Assembly: GCA_013396915.1 (NCBI GenBank)
Contig: VWZL01000914.1
Coordinates: 62,001 to 126,000 of the forward strand
Direction: 5' to 3'
DNA from: Stercorarius parasiticus
Taxonomy: Eukaryota; Chordata; Aves; Charadriiformes; Stercorariidae
DNA: 64,000 nucleotides
Shown here: in pieces, positions 48,801-59,578 of the stretch
Position numbering within the stretch: the stretch's first letter is position 1
Layout of the letters: the number at the start of each line of letters is the position of its first letter
Made by a program: the position numbers and the translations under genes
The notes under the pieces: generated by a model
The model's input: only the letters and a program-made list of their open reading frames with translations
What the model was told of the DNA's origin: nothing
The model's database searches: none

Positions 48801-51800
48801 CTTGATGCTAGAGTTGGTCACTTCTGCTGCTTGGTTTGCTATTTGAATACAGATGCAGGAAGTCGAAGCATTCAAAAACAGTAGCAGAAGGTGTATCACT
48901 GAAGTTGAACAAGATTGTAATCGGTGCTTTGGACCAAGTAATGAATATGGTACTTTGGTTTTTTTTCTTTCTTTTTTTTTTTTTTTATTTTGAGGTGCTA
49001 CAAAAGAAAAAGCTATGCTTTGGCTGCAGAGAATAACTGATTCTGAAATGAGACACTTAAGGAATGGCAGCTGCACTTATCTTTTTCACAGTTAACTTAA
49101 ATTTTTTTTAGTGTATCTAGCATAATGAATTTGATTATGCTCACCTAGTGAGTTTAACTTACCTCCCCATCAAATCCTGATACTGCAAGTACAGCAGAAC
49201 AAACTTTTTTTTTTTTCCACAATGCCAAGCAAAAAGTGGTCCTCTTGAACTTAGGTTATGGACAAACTGATTGGGCACTTCGATTCTCAGACTTCATTTG
49301 CAGGGGCATTTTAGGGAGCAGAAGGTACAGAAACAATGTGACGGGAAATTAATGCATTCAGTTTTACAATTAAAGAGGATGGGGGTAGTTAAGTCAGAGA
49401 CAGCCTTTAAAGCTGTTGTTGATTAGGTGGACAGAAAGTTTAGTGTCCCTTCAGTAGCATTACCTTCTTGTAGTGTATACAAAAAAAAAACTTACCAGCA
49501 CAAGGTGAAAGTCCAGGAAAACTGTTCAGAAAATGAAGTGGCAAATAAACTCTGTCACTTTCCAGTGTGTATATACATATGTTGCATACACAAGTATAAT
49601 CGATCTGTCAGCCTTTTACCTAGATTAATTTTGATCTTCAGCTAAAATTGCTTGGCTTCCAGGTTTTTATCTCCTGAAGCCTTGCTGTGTTTTTGAAAAA
49701 GCAGGAGGGGGGTGGGGAGAATTGCAAGGTAGAGCACAGGCAGTGCCCCGAGAGGTGAGGTTTGTTCTTTTCTTTAGAACACCTTCTTCAACACCTATGG
49801 GAGAGTAAATTAGAGTTTCCAAGGCTCCCCTGCTGGACTCGTGCTGCACATGCCAGAACATTTGGGAAAAACAGCTTCTGGCTTTCCTCTGTGAAGCAAT
49901 GTGTGAAAAGGAAGAAAACTTAGATGAAAAAAATGTTAGTTCACAGAGTGTCACTTCTCAAGAGGCAGAAATTGTTTTCTAAAAAATAAAATAACTTAAA
50001 ACGGTTTTTGCTTTTTTCTGGGGGGAGGGAAATGGGATACGTTTTCTCCTCCAAAATGGCAATTTTGTATTTCAGTTGAAGCTGTTCCCTCACAAATTTT
50101 GAACAATTGGTTCCTTCCTGTTGGGGGAAGCACTGGAACAATTGCAATGTCATTTCACCAGGGTAATGACAGAACTGTAGTTGGGCAAAATATACTGGAG
50201 GGAACTTGCTCCTGAAATAGGTTAATCTATATTTTTATGAGTTTTAGGTTTTCAGTAGGTAAGACCTATGTATCTTGCAGCTGTGTTTTGGATACAATCA
50301 GTTTCTTTTTTTTCCTCCCTGTCTTGAATAGGCTTTTGTTTAGTTTGTAATGGGATATTGTACTGTTTTTTGATGATGCATATGTATGCATCTAAGCTCA
50401 GCAGAGTTCAGCTGTAACAAGTGGAAGCTACTCCTCTCATGTCTTCCACCCCATCCCAGAAAAGTTTAGAAGTTTTGCATGCATATTTTTAATTTGTATA
50501 GCATGCGAAGGTTGTAAATTGATATTCAGTTTCATGTTCTGAATTTGTTACACTCTGCTGGGTAAATACTGCTTCTTTGCCCTTCTCGCCATTCTCCCCC
50601 CAGTCCCCAAACCACCTCCCACCCTGATGGTAAATGAGGACCTGCTCCTGGTAGCATACCATCAGAGCAGTTCAGGTGGCTGATTTTGCATTTACCTACT
50701 CCCAGCAGTTAGAGAGGAACAGGCAGTTACTAAAAAGGTAGTTGTTCGGTAACCAACATAGTTTTGATAAAGGTGAAAAATCCTAAGTAAGTTCTGGGTA
50801 CTGAATTGAAATTAGTAACTGTTTTTCTTACTGGCAGAGACCACAAGTACTATGAAATGCAAGTGAATGGATTTAGAAAATTCCAGTGTGCATGTGTGTG
50901 TGTTGCTTGACTTTTCTGGTGTAATGAGAAATTACACCTTTATGTCTGCAGAATCAGGATTTTCTTGCAAGTGTGAACCTCTTATGTTCAGGTTAAAAAG
51001 TAACTGGAAGAAAAAGCCTCACTCCAAAAATGTAATGTTGGATTATAGATTCTTTTTTTTTATTGTTAGTGCTAAAATGTAGCATTTCTAACTTCAGGTG
51101 CAACTGTCACGTAGTATTGGTTCAAATGTAATTTAGAACTTTTCATCTATCCGTTTCCATGGTGGCTTGATGGGATTGATGAGTAGTATTCATGGTTTAT
51201 CTTTAGAGTACCAGATGTTTCTCTCTTTCCAGAACGTAAAACTGCTTGGGGAGCATGTTTATTTTTTTTGTATAAACAATGCAATTAATTCTTGAAATAA
51301 TAATGATGGAAAGGCACTTAAACTTAATAAAGTTAGAATTGGAAAAAAAAAAAAGCAGCCTGTTTGACTGATGATAGGATATGTGGTTGAGATTAAAGAA
51401 ACAAAACAGAAAACACCTAACACCTTGTTCTAACATCGCATTTCCCGTCATTTTTAGTCTGAAAGGAAAATGTTGAAATAGGGTTTTGGCCTAACAACAT
51501 CTTAGGCCTGTCTCAGATTTTTTTTTTTTTTAACTTAAGCAAATTATATTTATGAAGATCACTCAAATGCCAACCTGTTTGAAAAATAAATCAATGAAGC
51601 TCTTGTGTAATATCGAGTCTAGTTCTTCAGAGCAAAAATACCATGATGTGTGCCAAAGCGATAGCCTGAAGTTGTATTTCTAAAACTCAACAGAAATGCT
51701 GTATTTAACGCCTTTTTATGGGGCAGGGAAGGTGCTGTGTGTCTGAGTTGTGGCATCACTGCACCACCTGGTGTCTCTCTGGCTTAACTGTGAGTTGTGC

Positions 51801-52429
51801 ACGCATCTCGGCTCTGAGTTTTGCTGACTTGCATGGATTGTCTGCATTGTGCAAAAACAATTTGTCAAAAATGTGGTGGGTTTCCTCTGAAATACGAGGT
51901 TCCCTACTTGTTTTGCTGGTCTGCTCTAGACTTCTAAGTGCCCTGCAAATTCAGTGCGAGATGGCAGTACAGCTCCTGGTGCTTGTATGCCTTTTTAATA
52001 TGTGGCATGAGGAAGAAAAAGAGTCAGGCTTTCTCTCTATTCATCTGTGCTACAGGGGCAGATATATTTAGTGTGTTTGTGTGTATAGAAATATATTTTT
52101 TAAAATGTATCAATATATTTATATATCAGATTATATCCTACTGTTACATTAATACCTCCAAAGCCTTCATAAATGTTTCTTCTAGAATACGGGCAAAGAG
52201 ACAAGACACACAGCCTGTTAGTGGCTATCAGGTTATGCTAGGGTAAAGTATATGCATGAGGGTAGTAATGTGTTGTATTATCAAAGATGCATTAAAAAGC
52301 TGAAGAGAATATATTTTTTCATAGTCTTAAGTACCCTTAAAGGCATTCAGGAACTTTCATTTTCCTGTCTTTTCCACTAGAAGTTTTTTTTTTTTTCTGT
52401 GTTGCTTTTATTTCCTTGCTTCTGGCTAG
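42871..52429. other. TJP2: Probable TJP2 first intron, no features seen
   Basis: About 9.5 kb with no recognised exon or repeat family, apart from the TG run at 43019 and homopolymers (for example T at 48960-48985 and A at 51342-51353). A short ATG-initiated segment at 46978-47025 ends at a donor-like site in phase 0 and is listed only as a finding. Confidence 0.5.
43019..43034 (+). repeat. (TG)8 microsatellite
   Basis: Eight uninterrupted TG units in a T/G-rich context; short and possibly polymorphic. Confidence 0.8.
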
Positions 52430-53462
52430 ATGGACAAGCCCAAAAAGTTGCAGTGAATGGAGTTAAATCCAGTTGACAGCCAGTCACAAGTGGTGTTCCC
52501 CAGGGCTCAGTATTGGAGCGGGTTCTGTTTAATATCTTTCTCAAAAGTCTGGGTGAGGGGACTGAGTGCACCATCAGTAAGTTTTCAGATGGCACCAAGT
52601 TGGGTGGGAGTGTTGATCTGCTTGAGGGTAGGAAGGCTCTACAGAGGAATCGGTCCAGGCTGGATCGATGGGCCAAGGCCAATGGTATGAGGTTCAACAA
52701 GGCCAAGTGCCAGGTCCTGCACCTGGGTCACAAAACCCCATGCAGTGTTACAGGCTTGGGGAAGAGTGGCTGGAAAGATGCCCGGTGGAAATGGACCTGG
52801 GGGTGTTGGTCGACAGCAGCTGAATATGAGCCAGCAGTGTGCCCAGGTGGCCAAGAAGGACAACAGCATCCTGGCCTGTATCAGAAATAGGGTGGCCAGC
52901 AGGACTAGGGAGGTGATCGTCCCCCTGTACTCAGCAGTAGTGAGGCTGCACCTCGAGTACTGTGCTCAGTTTTGGGCCCCTCACTCCAAGAAAGACATTG
53001 AGGTGCTGGAGTGCATCCAAAGAAGAGCAATGAAGCTGGTGAAGGGTCTAGAGAACAAGTCCTGTGAGGATCAGCTGAGGGAACTGGGTTTGTTTAGCCT
53101 GCAGAAAAGGAGGCTGAGGGGAGACCTTATTGCTCTCTACAACTGCCTGAAAGGAGGTTGTAGCCAGGTGAGGGTTGCTCTCTTCTCCCAAGTAACAAGT
53201 GATAAGACAGGACTAAATGGCCTCAAGTTGCACCAGGGGAGGTTTAGATTGGACATTGCGAAAATTTTCTTCACCAAAAGGGTTGTCAAGCATTGGAACA
53301 GGCTGCCCAGGGAAGTGGTTGAGTCACCATCCCTGGAGGTATTTAAAAGACAGGTAGATGTGGCGCTTAGGGACATAGTTTAGGGGTGGACCAGGCAGTG
53401 TTGGGTTTACGGTTGGATTTGATGATCTTAAAGGTCTTTACAAACCTAAATGATTCTGTGAC
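52430..53462 (+). mobile_element. CR1 LINE, 5'-truncated and inactivated
   Basis: About 1 kb of CR1 non-LTR retrotransposon in plus orientation, covering the C-terminal half of the reverse transcriptase frame and the 3' UTR. Visible in one frame: [19 protein letters not shown], then [18 protein letters not shown]. The catalytic F-A-D-D box has become F-S-D-G, so this copy cannot polymerise. A frameshift around 52740-52760 moves the rest to another frame, with [46 protein letters not shown] and [20 protein letters not shown]. It ends GGTCTTTACAAACCTAAATG then ATTCTGTGA, the typical CR1 tail. A genomic fossil, probably in the TJP2 intron. Confidence 0.95.
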
Positions 53463-54885
53463 TATTTATTTAATCTGTCCCTTTAATAAAATCTAGCTTT
53501 CCTATTCTGATGCATCCTTGAAGGTGAAGATTTATCTGATGGCTGAGTTCTAACATTCCTTCTGCTTCATCTCCTGGTATTCAGCTGTTCCTTGGCAAGC
53601 CAGTTCAGCTCACAGAAATGGCAATAGAGTAATCCAGTGGGAAAAGATGAGCAGCTTTTTGATGCTTACTTTGAAGAGCCAAACAGCAGAATTCATGGTG
53701 TGAGTCAAGGGGCCGCATGTAAATGAGCAGAAGGAGAGTGGAAATAATAAACACACAAAAAACCCCACCTTGGATTTTTATTAGCTATTTCTAAGGTGAA
53801 TTGTGACAAACTCAAAATGTTTTAAGAAAATCCTGATTCTCCCATTTCTTCCTTTCAAAGTGCTTGTCCTGCTTTCTGACAGTCTTCAATGTAATTGGTA
53901 AATGTTTGGCTTTAAATAAATAGGAAACAGTTTTCTTAGGCAGTATCTTACTGGCAAGGACAGATAAAAAATTCCCAGAAAAACAGTTGACTCCAACCCT
54001 GCCAGCCTCCATAGTTTTATTTAACTATTTCTTTAATACAGAGTTGAAACAAATAAAACTATTCAGAGATTATGTGCTTTACCCAGTAATCCAGCAAAAT
54101 GCCACATTTTTTCTTTTCAGTGTCCAGGTTACTTGTTATTCCCTTTATTTTTAGAAATTGCAGAATAATTAAATATTTGCAAAAGTCAAATCCCATGCCT
54201 CTATTTTGATGTGTCTTTTCCCTGTGCTCCTACCGATTTCTGCAAAAGTTCTTTCGACTGGGGATGCTATTTCATCACTGGGAACCATTCGAAGGAGGTT
54301 AGTGCAGGGACTGCTACTATGGGCAGATTGTATGATAACCTTCATTATGTGTAAGCATCGTTTGTCATTGACAAACGCTGTAAGCTGAATTAAGTGATAT
54401 ATTTTGAATTAAAAAGCACCCAATTTCTCAAAGCTCCAGATCAGTGTAGATCTTCTGTGTGTATGCAACTTTGTTCCTGTCTTCTTTGGCATACTTTTAA
54501 AACAATTTCTGTGCACTGGAAAATCTGGAGTGTTATGCTGTGAATGTTAGTAACAAGGCTACAATGCAAGTGAGACCTAGATGCGTTTGTCGATTAATAT
54601 TCTCAGTAGTCTGGTGAATGGTGCTGTTGCCCTTCACCTCCTCAGTTCTGCACAGGACTGGGTTCTAGTTCAGTTTGCAGTCTGGAATGCATTTGGAGTG
54701 TCATAGTGCAATGAGACGTAGAAAAGAATGCAAGTTCTGGCACCCTAGAATTTTTCTCCATCTGTTTAGCTGCCTAAAACTCCCACAATGGAGAAGGTTG
54801 ACCCCTGTTTTTTGCTATTCTGGAAGAGACTTCTGTTAGACAGAAATGGAGGAAATCTCTGTGTTTGCTTCCTTGCACAACACGT
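53463..54885. other. Non-coding, nothing recognised
   Basis: AT-rich probable intron with no recognised exon, repeat or RNA gene. Confidence 0.5.
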
Positions 54886-54887
54886 TT

Positions 54888-54970
54888 CAGTGGATAGACT
54901 GCTTGACTTGAAGTCAAGAAGCCTGAAGTATGCTCCTGGCTCTGCTGCTGACAGCTTTGGCACTGCGTAT
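54888..54970 (+). repeat. MIR-like tRNA-derived SINE fragment
   Basis: The run AGTGGATAGACTGCTTGACT, TGAAGTCAAGAAGCCTGAAG, then CTCCTGGCTCTGCTGCTGAC follows the order of the MIR/amniote SINE head (…GTGGTTAGAGCACTGGACT…GAGTCAGGAGACCTGGGTT…CTGGCTCTGCCACTGAC…). Diverged, and lacking the rest of the element. It is not a functional tRNA: no acceptor stem or intact cloverleaf. Confidence 0.65.
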
Positions 54971-57900
54971 TTTTTAAGGAGGAGTAGTTTTGCTAACTGG
55001 AAGCAAAATTAGTAGTGAAATAGTGCTGAGCACCATGTCAAGTAATGACTGTGGACATTGTTGCCATGCTGGATTCGAACTGTTCCTGAGAGAACTAAAA
55101 CAAAAAAAACCCCTTAGATTATTGTCTAGTAAACAGTTCTCACTGGATGGTTTTAAAAGCTCTCATGCAATTTAAGAAATAAAGATTGGCCATTAAATGC
55201 CTGGAATAGGCATATTGCACTTCTGTAGCTTTTGCCAGTGCTGTTGTAGATAAAATTTACAAATTACAGCAACTGACGAATGTAACTTCTAAGTGAAATA
55301 CGCTTAAGAAAAGTTTTTGACATCGTCACTTCTTTGGCATTAAAAACAGTTCTGTTGGTGTTTCTGTCATGACATTCAACTTACCAAATCTATGAAGAAC
55401 AAATTATTAGAAACTTTATGCTCAGTTTGTTTTCTTTAAACAACTCTTTTTAGAGAGCCCTTGTGTTGAGATTACTCCTTCTAAATGCATTTTGGAAAAA
55501 AATATTTCTTGCACGAAGTCTGATAAATACATGATGAATGTGCTTGTTACAAAAAAACCCTAAAACCTTTGCTTTGTTAGCAAGTTATTTGTTTTTATCA
55601 AGTAATCTGGGAGGAAGCAAAGACTGTATCTAACTGATAATTCTTCATTGGAGGGAAAGGAAAGAAAGGACTGTCTGCAAAGCTCATTTCTGCTTGAATT
55701 TTTTTTCCCTTCAAAACTTGTCATTTCAGTGCAGAGGTATACTTACTTGTACAGTATGTGAGGTGTTGGGTTTTTTTCCCCAAACTTCCTGCATCATGAT
55801 AATATAACCATCTTGATTTTAATCAAATGTGAAAGTAGAATTTATGATCTCTTAACATGGAGTTGTCCCTTATGTGTGTTTTGCCTTCAGTACCCCAGGA
55901 GGGGAAAAAGGGAGTTTCTGCCTTGTTGAAGAGCAATTGCGTGTTACTCCTAGTGGATATCTTTTGCAAACCATATTTTATCTCACTCCTTCTCTTCCTT
56001 TAATCTGAGCCATTCATCATTCTGGGAGCTTGTTTCTTCAGGATGATCTGTTGCTCCTCTAGGTGTTGCTGTGTTCATGCAGGAGCCTACACAAAAAGTA
56101 GGAAATGCTTCTCTGAATTAGAGCATTTATTGGTAGAAAACAAGGTATCTCCTTTTTTTGTGAGATGTTGGCTGTATTGTAAAAGATCCATGGGTAAATA
56201 GTTTTTCTTATCTTCCTAGATCCTAGTAAAATATCTGCTATATCATGTGCAGATACTTAATGAAAACACTTTAGTTAGAGCCCTCTTACTTCAAAGTGGC
56301 TTGAGCGTCCTTCCTTACTGCAGGGGAAAAGCCTGGTAAAGGTCCTATACCTCTTCATTTTTCACTACGTTAATTAAGAATACTTGACAGGCTCTGGATA
56401 TGCAGCATGTGTTACAAGATCATCTTCTAATAGTTATCTATATTAGCCTAGTAGGCTACAGCCTGCAGCTGAAGGAGAGGGAGGTGTGGACATTCACACC
56501 ACATGCTGATTTACAGGTTGCTTCTCATTTTACTCAGCCTCCACTTTCTATTGAGGGGATCTCTTGCAGATTCTCCAGAAACTGAAGTGGATCAGCATCT
56601 TTGAATGCCTATAAACCTACAGCCATCCAGTTTTGTCTGTCATAATTGCCTTTATGCAGGCTGGTCACAGTGAGGGCAGTTTCTGAATCCCCTGATAATA
56701 TATCCGACCTTTGAAAGCAGGTATGCTGCCGACATCTTGATGCAGCTCTGGAGTCCCTCCACTTGACTGCTTCTGTCGGTGGCTAGAAGAGCCTCTGTCC
56801 CCATCCTTTACAAGTGGGTGACTTTCCATTAAACTTGAAGTTTTTCATCCTGTTCAGTAGAGGAGTCTGTCTTTAGGGAAGACAAGGATTCAGCTTTCAA
56901 GGTTTTTATCCTTAAGTCCATGGTAGCAGATGAAGGGAGTTGGGGTAGGGAAGGACCTCTTTTTTCCACATGTGTCACTTCCTTAACGGAGCCAACAAGA
57001 CCATTTCAGGTCTACGTTCTACTTACTTACACAGCCTTGTCTAGATTGTGTGTGTAGAAACACCCTTTTTTCTTCACTGGCTAATGAGGAAGAGATCAAA
57101 ACAGACAGTACTTCTAGCTAGCTTTTATGTTGGAGAGATCATGCCGGGATAAAGAAGCTCTTTCTTCACGTGGGTGAGTGGAGCGATGCTGCCTTCTGCT
57201 GTAAGGCTTTGTTGTGACATTCTGACGTCGCTCCCTTGAGTTTTGTGTGAGCTCTGCTTTTCTTTTCACGGTCCCAGTTTATAGAACAGATCATTATGAT
57301 TAGTTTCCAGTGTATTTTTCCCCACGTGATTCACAACATTTTATTGTCTGGATAGACTCCCCCCAAAGAACCAATATGTGTGTCTCTCATTGGAGTTGAA
57401 GCTGCTTTCAAAAAGAGTTTCAGTTTTAAATGTCTATGGATAATAGATGTCAACTAGGTGTGAAAAGTGAAAGGCTTGTACTTGCATCTGTACTCTTGTG
57501 CTGCAGGTGAAGTTAGGCTTTAGTTTCCTTTAGTCTTTGTCAAGAGGCATGCAGGTAAGGTCAAAAGACAGTATCTGGGACAGTGCTTCTTTCGTAGTTT
57601 AAAAAAAAAAATTAAAAAAAATATTTTCTTTCCATCTTTCTTAAAAAAAATTAGAGGAATTTCTACCCTGGAGAAGCTATTTTCCTCCAAAATGAAATAA
57701 CCAAATGCAAAAGCCTTCATCTTTCTGTTAACTCCTCAGTTTCATCACAGCTCCTGTTCTGACTATGCAAGAAAATTTGCAGTAACATTCCTAGACTTCC
57801 TGATTTGTTTTTTTTAAATTTCTTTTCAGGTTCCTTTTAAATTTTGTTGAAGTCAATCTACCTGTCTCTCATTTGCCTTTAGAGGAAAGATAGTCCAAAA

Positions 57901-58482
57901 CCAAGGAAGACGAGTCTTTGCTGTTATAACCACTAGAGCTCATGGACAATGTTTCAACATTTTTGTTCTCCATGTCATCAGTCTTTTTTTGCTGATACTT
58001 CTCTGTTTGGAGTGCTGTTGAAGCTTTGTTTGAAGCAAGGAGGAGGAGAGCTAAGACAGGGCCAGAGAGGTTTCAAATACATCTTTACATTTGTTTCTGC
58101 TTCCTGCTGTTTTTGTAAAAATACATAGATAAATTTAAAACGTGATTTTGGAAGCTGTGAATGGGAGTCTGGTCAGAGGAATGAGTTTTTTTTTTAGAAA
58201 TGCTGATAGAGATTCTAAACTATTTTGACCAAACTCTAATGACGGTCTTAAAGTAATTCCATCCACACTTGCGCTGTGGAAGTGGGAAGCCCCAGCCAGA
58301 GGCTGGTGTCAGTGCATTTCTCCCGGACCCCCTCAGTGCAGGCTTGAGCAGTGGTCACCCTTGGCAGCTCAGCCCTGAAGGTACAAGCCTGTGTTCATCC
58401 TGGCTCTGCTGGCTAGTGCAGGGATGGGGTCACCATGCAAACGTAGCATGTTGAATTCAGTCTTGATTTTAAATGGAAAAAC

Positions 58483-58517
<35 letters not shown>

Positions 58518-59506
58518 ACCCAAACCTCCCCCCAAAACCTCCATGTTTTCCACTGCTATCTGAATTCTTACTCTTCGGCAGTTAAAATTGTTCCAATAAT
58601 GAAAAATGCAATCTGCGGATGGGGAGGGTTTGGTTAGAGCTGTGTACTGAACTTGACATGTGTTCCTGTCTGTTCACTGCCTGTGAAACTTACATAAAGT
58701 CTGGGGGGAAAGTTCGCTTAAGGCTTAAATTTCACGGCATTCATGCGGCATAGATAGAACTGATAGCTTGACCTATTTTCCAATAAAGTCATCCGTTTGG
58801 TGGTATGATTAGCTTATCATTCTTACAAAGTATCTTACTAGATGTTTGAGTGCAGGGGGAATGTCTGTCATTTGTGGCTATTATAATTTTTTTTTCTCTT
58901 TCCCTTTCTGCTCGTTGCAGCCAAGTCCATGTGCCTGCAAGTGTTTATATGTAATGTTGTATGTACAGTTGAAAGTATTACTCACATGCATACAGTTATT
59001 TCTGCATGAGGACTTCAACAATTAAATCGTTAAGACTTGATAGAGGCTGCTAAACCACAGCATTCCTCAAGACACTGGAGTCAGGTGGTAATTTTTACTA
59101 TAAAACATTACAGTAAGAATGTGAATTTTCAAATAATCTGCACTGTGTTTCTTAAGCCATTTTTCTTTAAAGTTTCAAGTAGGTTCCCGGTGGGGTGAAC
59201 CCCTATGTGCTTGAAAGAAGAATAACTTGCTACATATTGATCTGTTTCTGATACTTACTTAAAACAAAAACAAAAAAACCCTACAGTACTACTTTTTTCC
59301 TGGGGTCTTTTAAAGTGAGAGTTAGTTAAACTCCTGGTAGATTTCCCTGCTGTGGTTTTGATGTGTTTCTGTGTGAAACTGGCGGCAGGATTTCTGTGAG
59401 TATGTAGGCCACTATTGTATTAGAATTACATAACCCTGTTGAGTGGTGGAAACAGATGAAAAGACGGGGATGTACGGCGTCCCCTCACAGATTATATCCT
59501 GCAACA
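54971..59506. other. Non-coding, mostly unremarkable
   Basis: Probable TJP2 intron. Two patches differ from the background: 56.4-57.3 kb (more even base composition, a TGACGTCG CRE-like motif near 57222) and 58262-58450 (GC-richer). No exon or known repeat assigned. A 29-base A run lies at 58485-58513. Confidence 0.5.
58485..58513 (+). repeat. Poly(A) run, 29 bases
   Basis: The longest homopolymer in the window. It follows a GC-richer patch at 58262-58450, so it could be the tail of an unrecognised retroposed sequence. No target-site duplication is evident. Confidence 0.8.
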
Positions 59507-59578
59507 ATGAAGACAGCTCAAGCTCTGCAGAGAATGTGGTCACATGCGGTCAAAAAGTTGGGGATTTTGAAAGGGCAC
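59507..59578 (+). CDS. TJP2: Candidate alternative TJP2 first coding exon
   Basis: An ATG with A at -3 opens 24 codons, MKTAQALQRMWSHAVKKLGI then LKGH, ending exactly at a strong donor CAC|GTGAGT in phase 0. The next TJP2 exon (63447) is entered in phase 0, so splicing gives ...LKGH joined to APGMEELIW. ZO-2 is known to have alternative N-termini from alternative first exons; I have an unverified memory of one starting MKTAQAL. The predicted peptide is basic and amphipathic. The start was chosen at this ATG by Kozak context; the frame is also open upstream. About 3.9 kb of intron separates it from the shared exon. Confidence 0.55.

Noticed and set aside
52377..52869. Minus-strand frames of 76-109 codons
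   Set aside because: Antisense shadows of the plus-strand CR1 reverse transcriptase remnant.
54894..54965. Possible tRNA gene
   Set aside because: The tRNA-like head belongs to a MIR-type SINE; no acceptor-stem pairing or intact cloverleaf.
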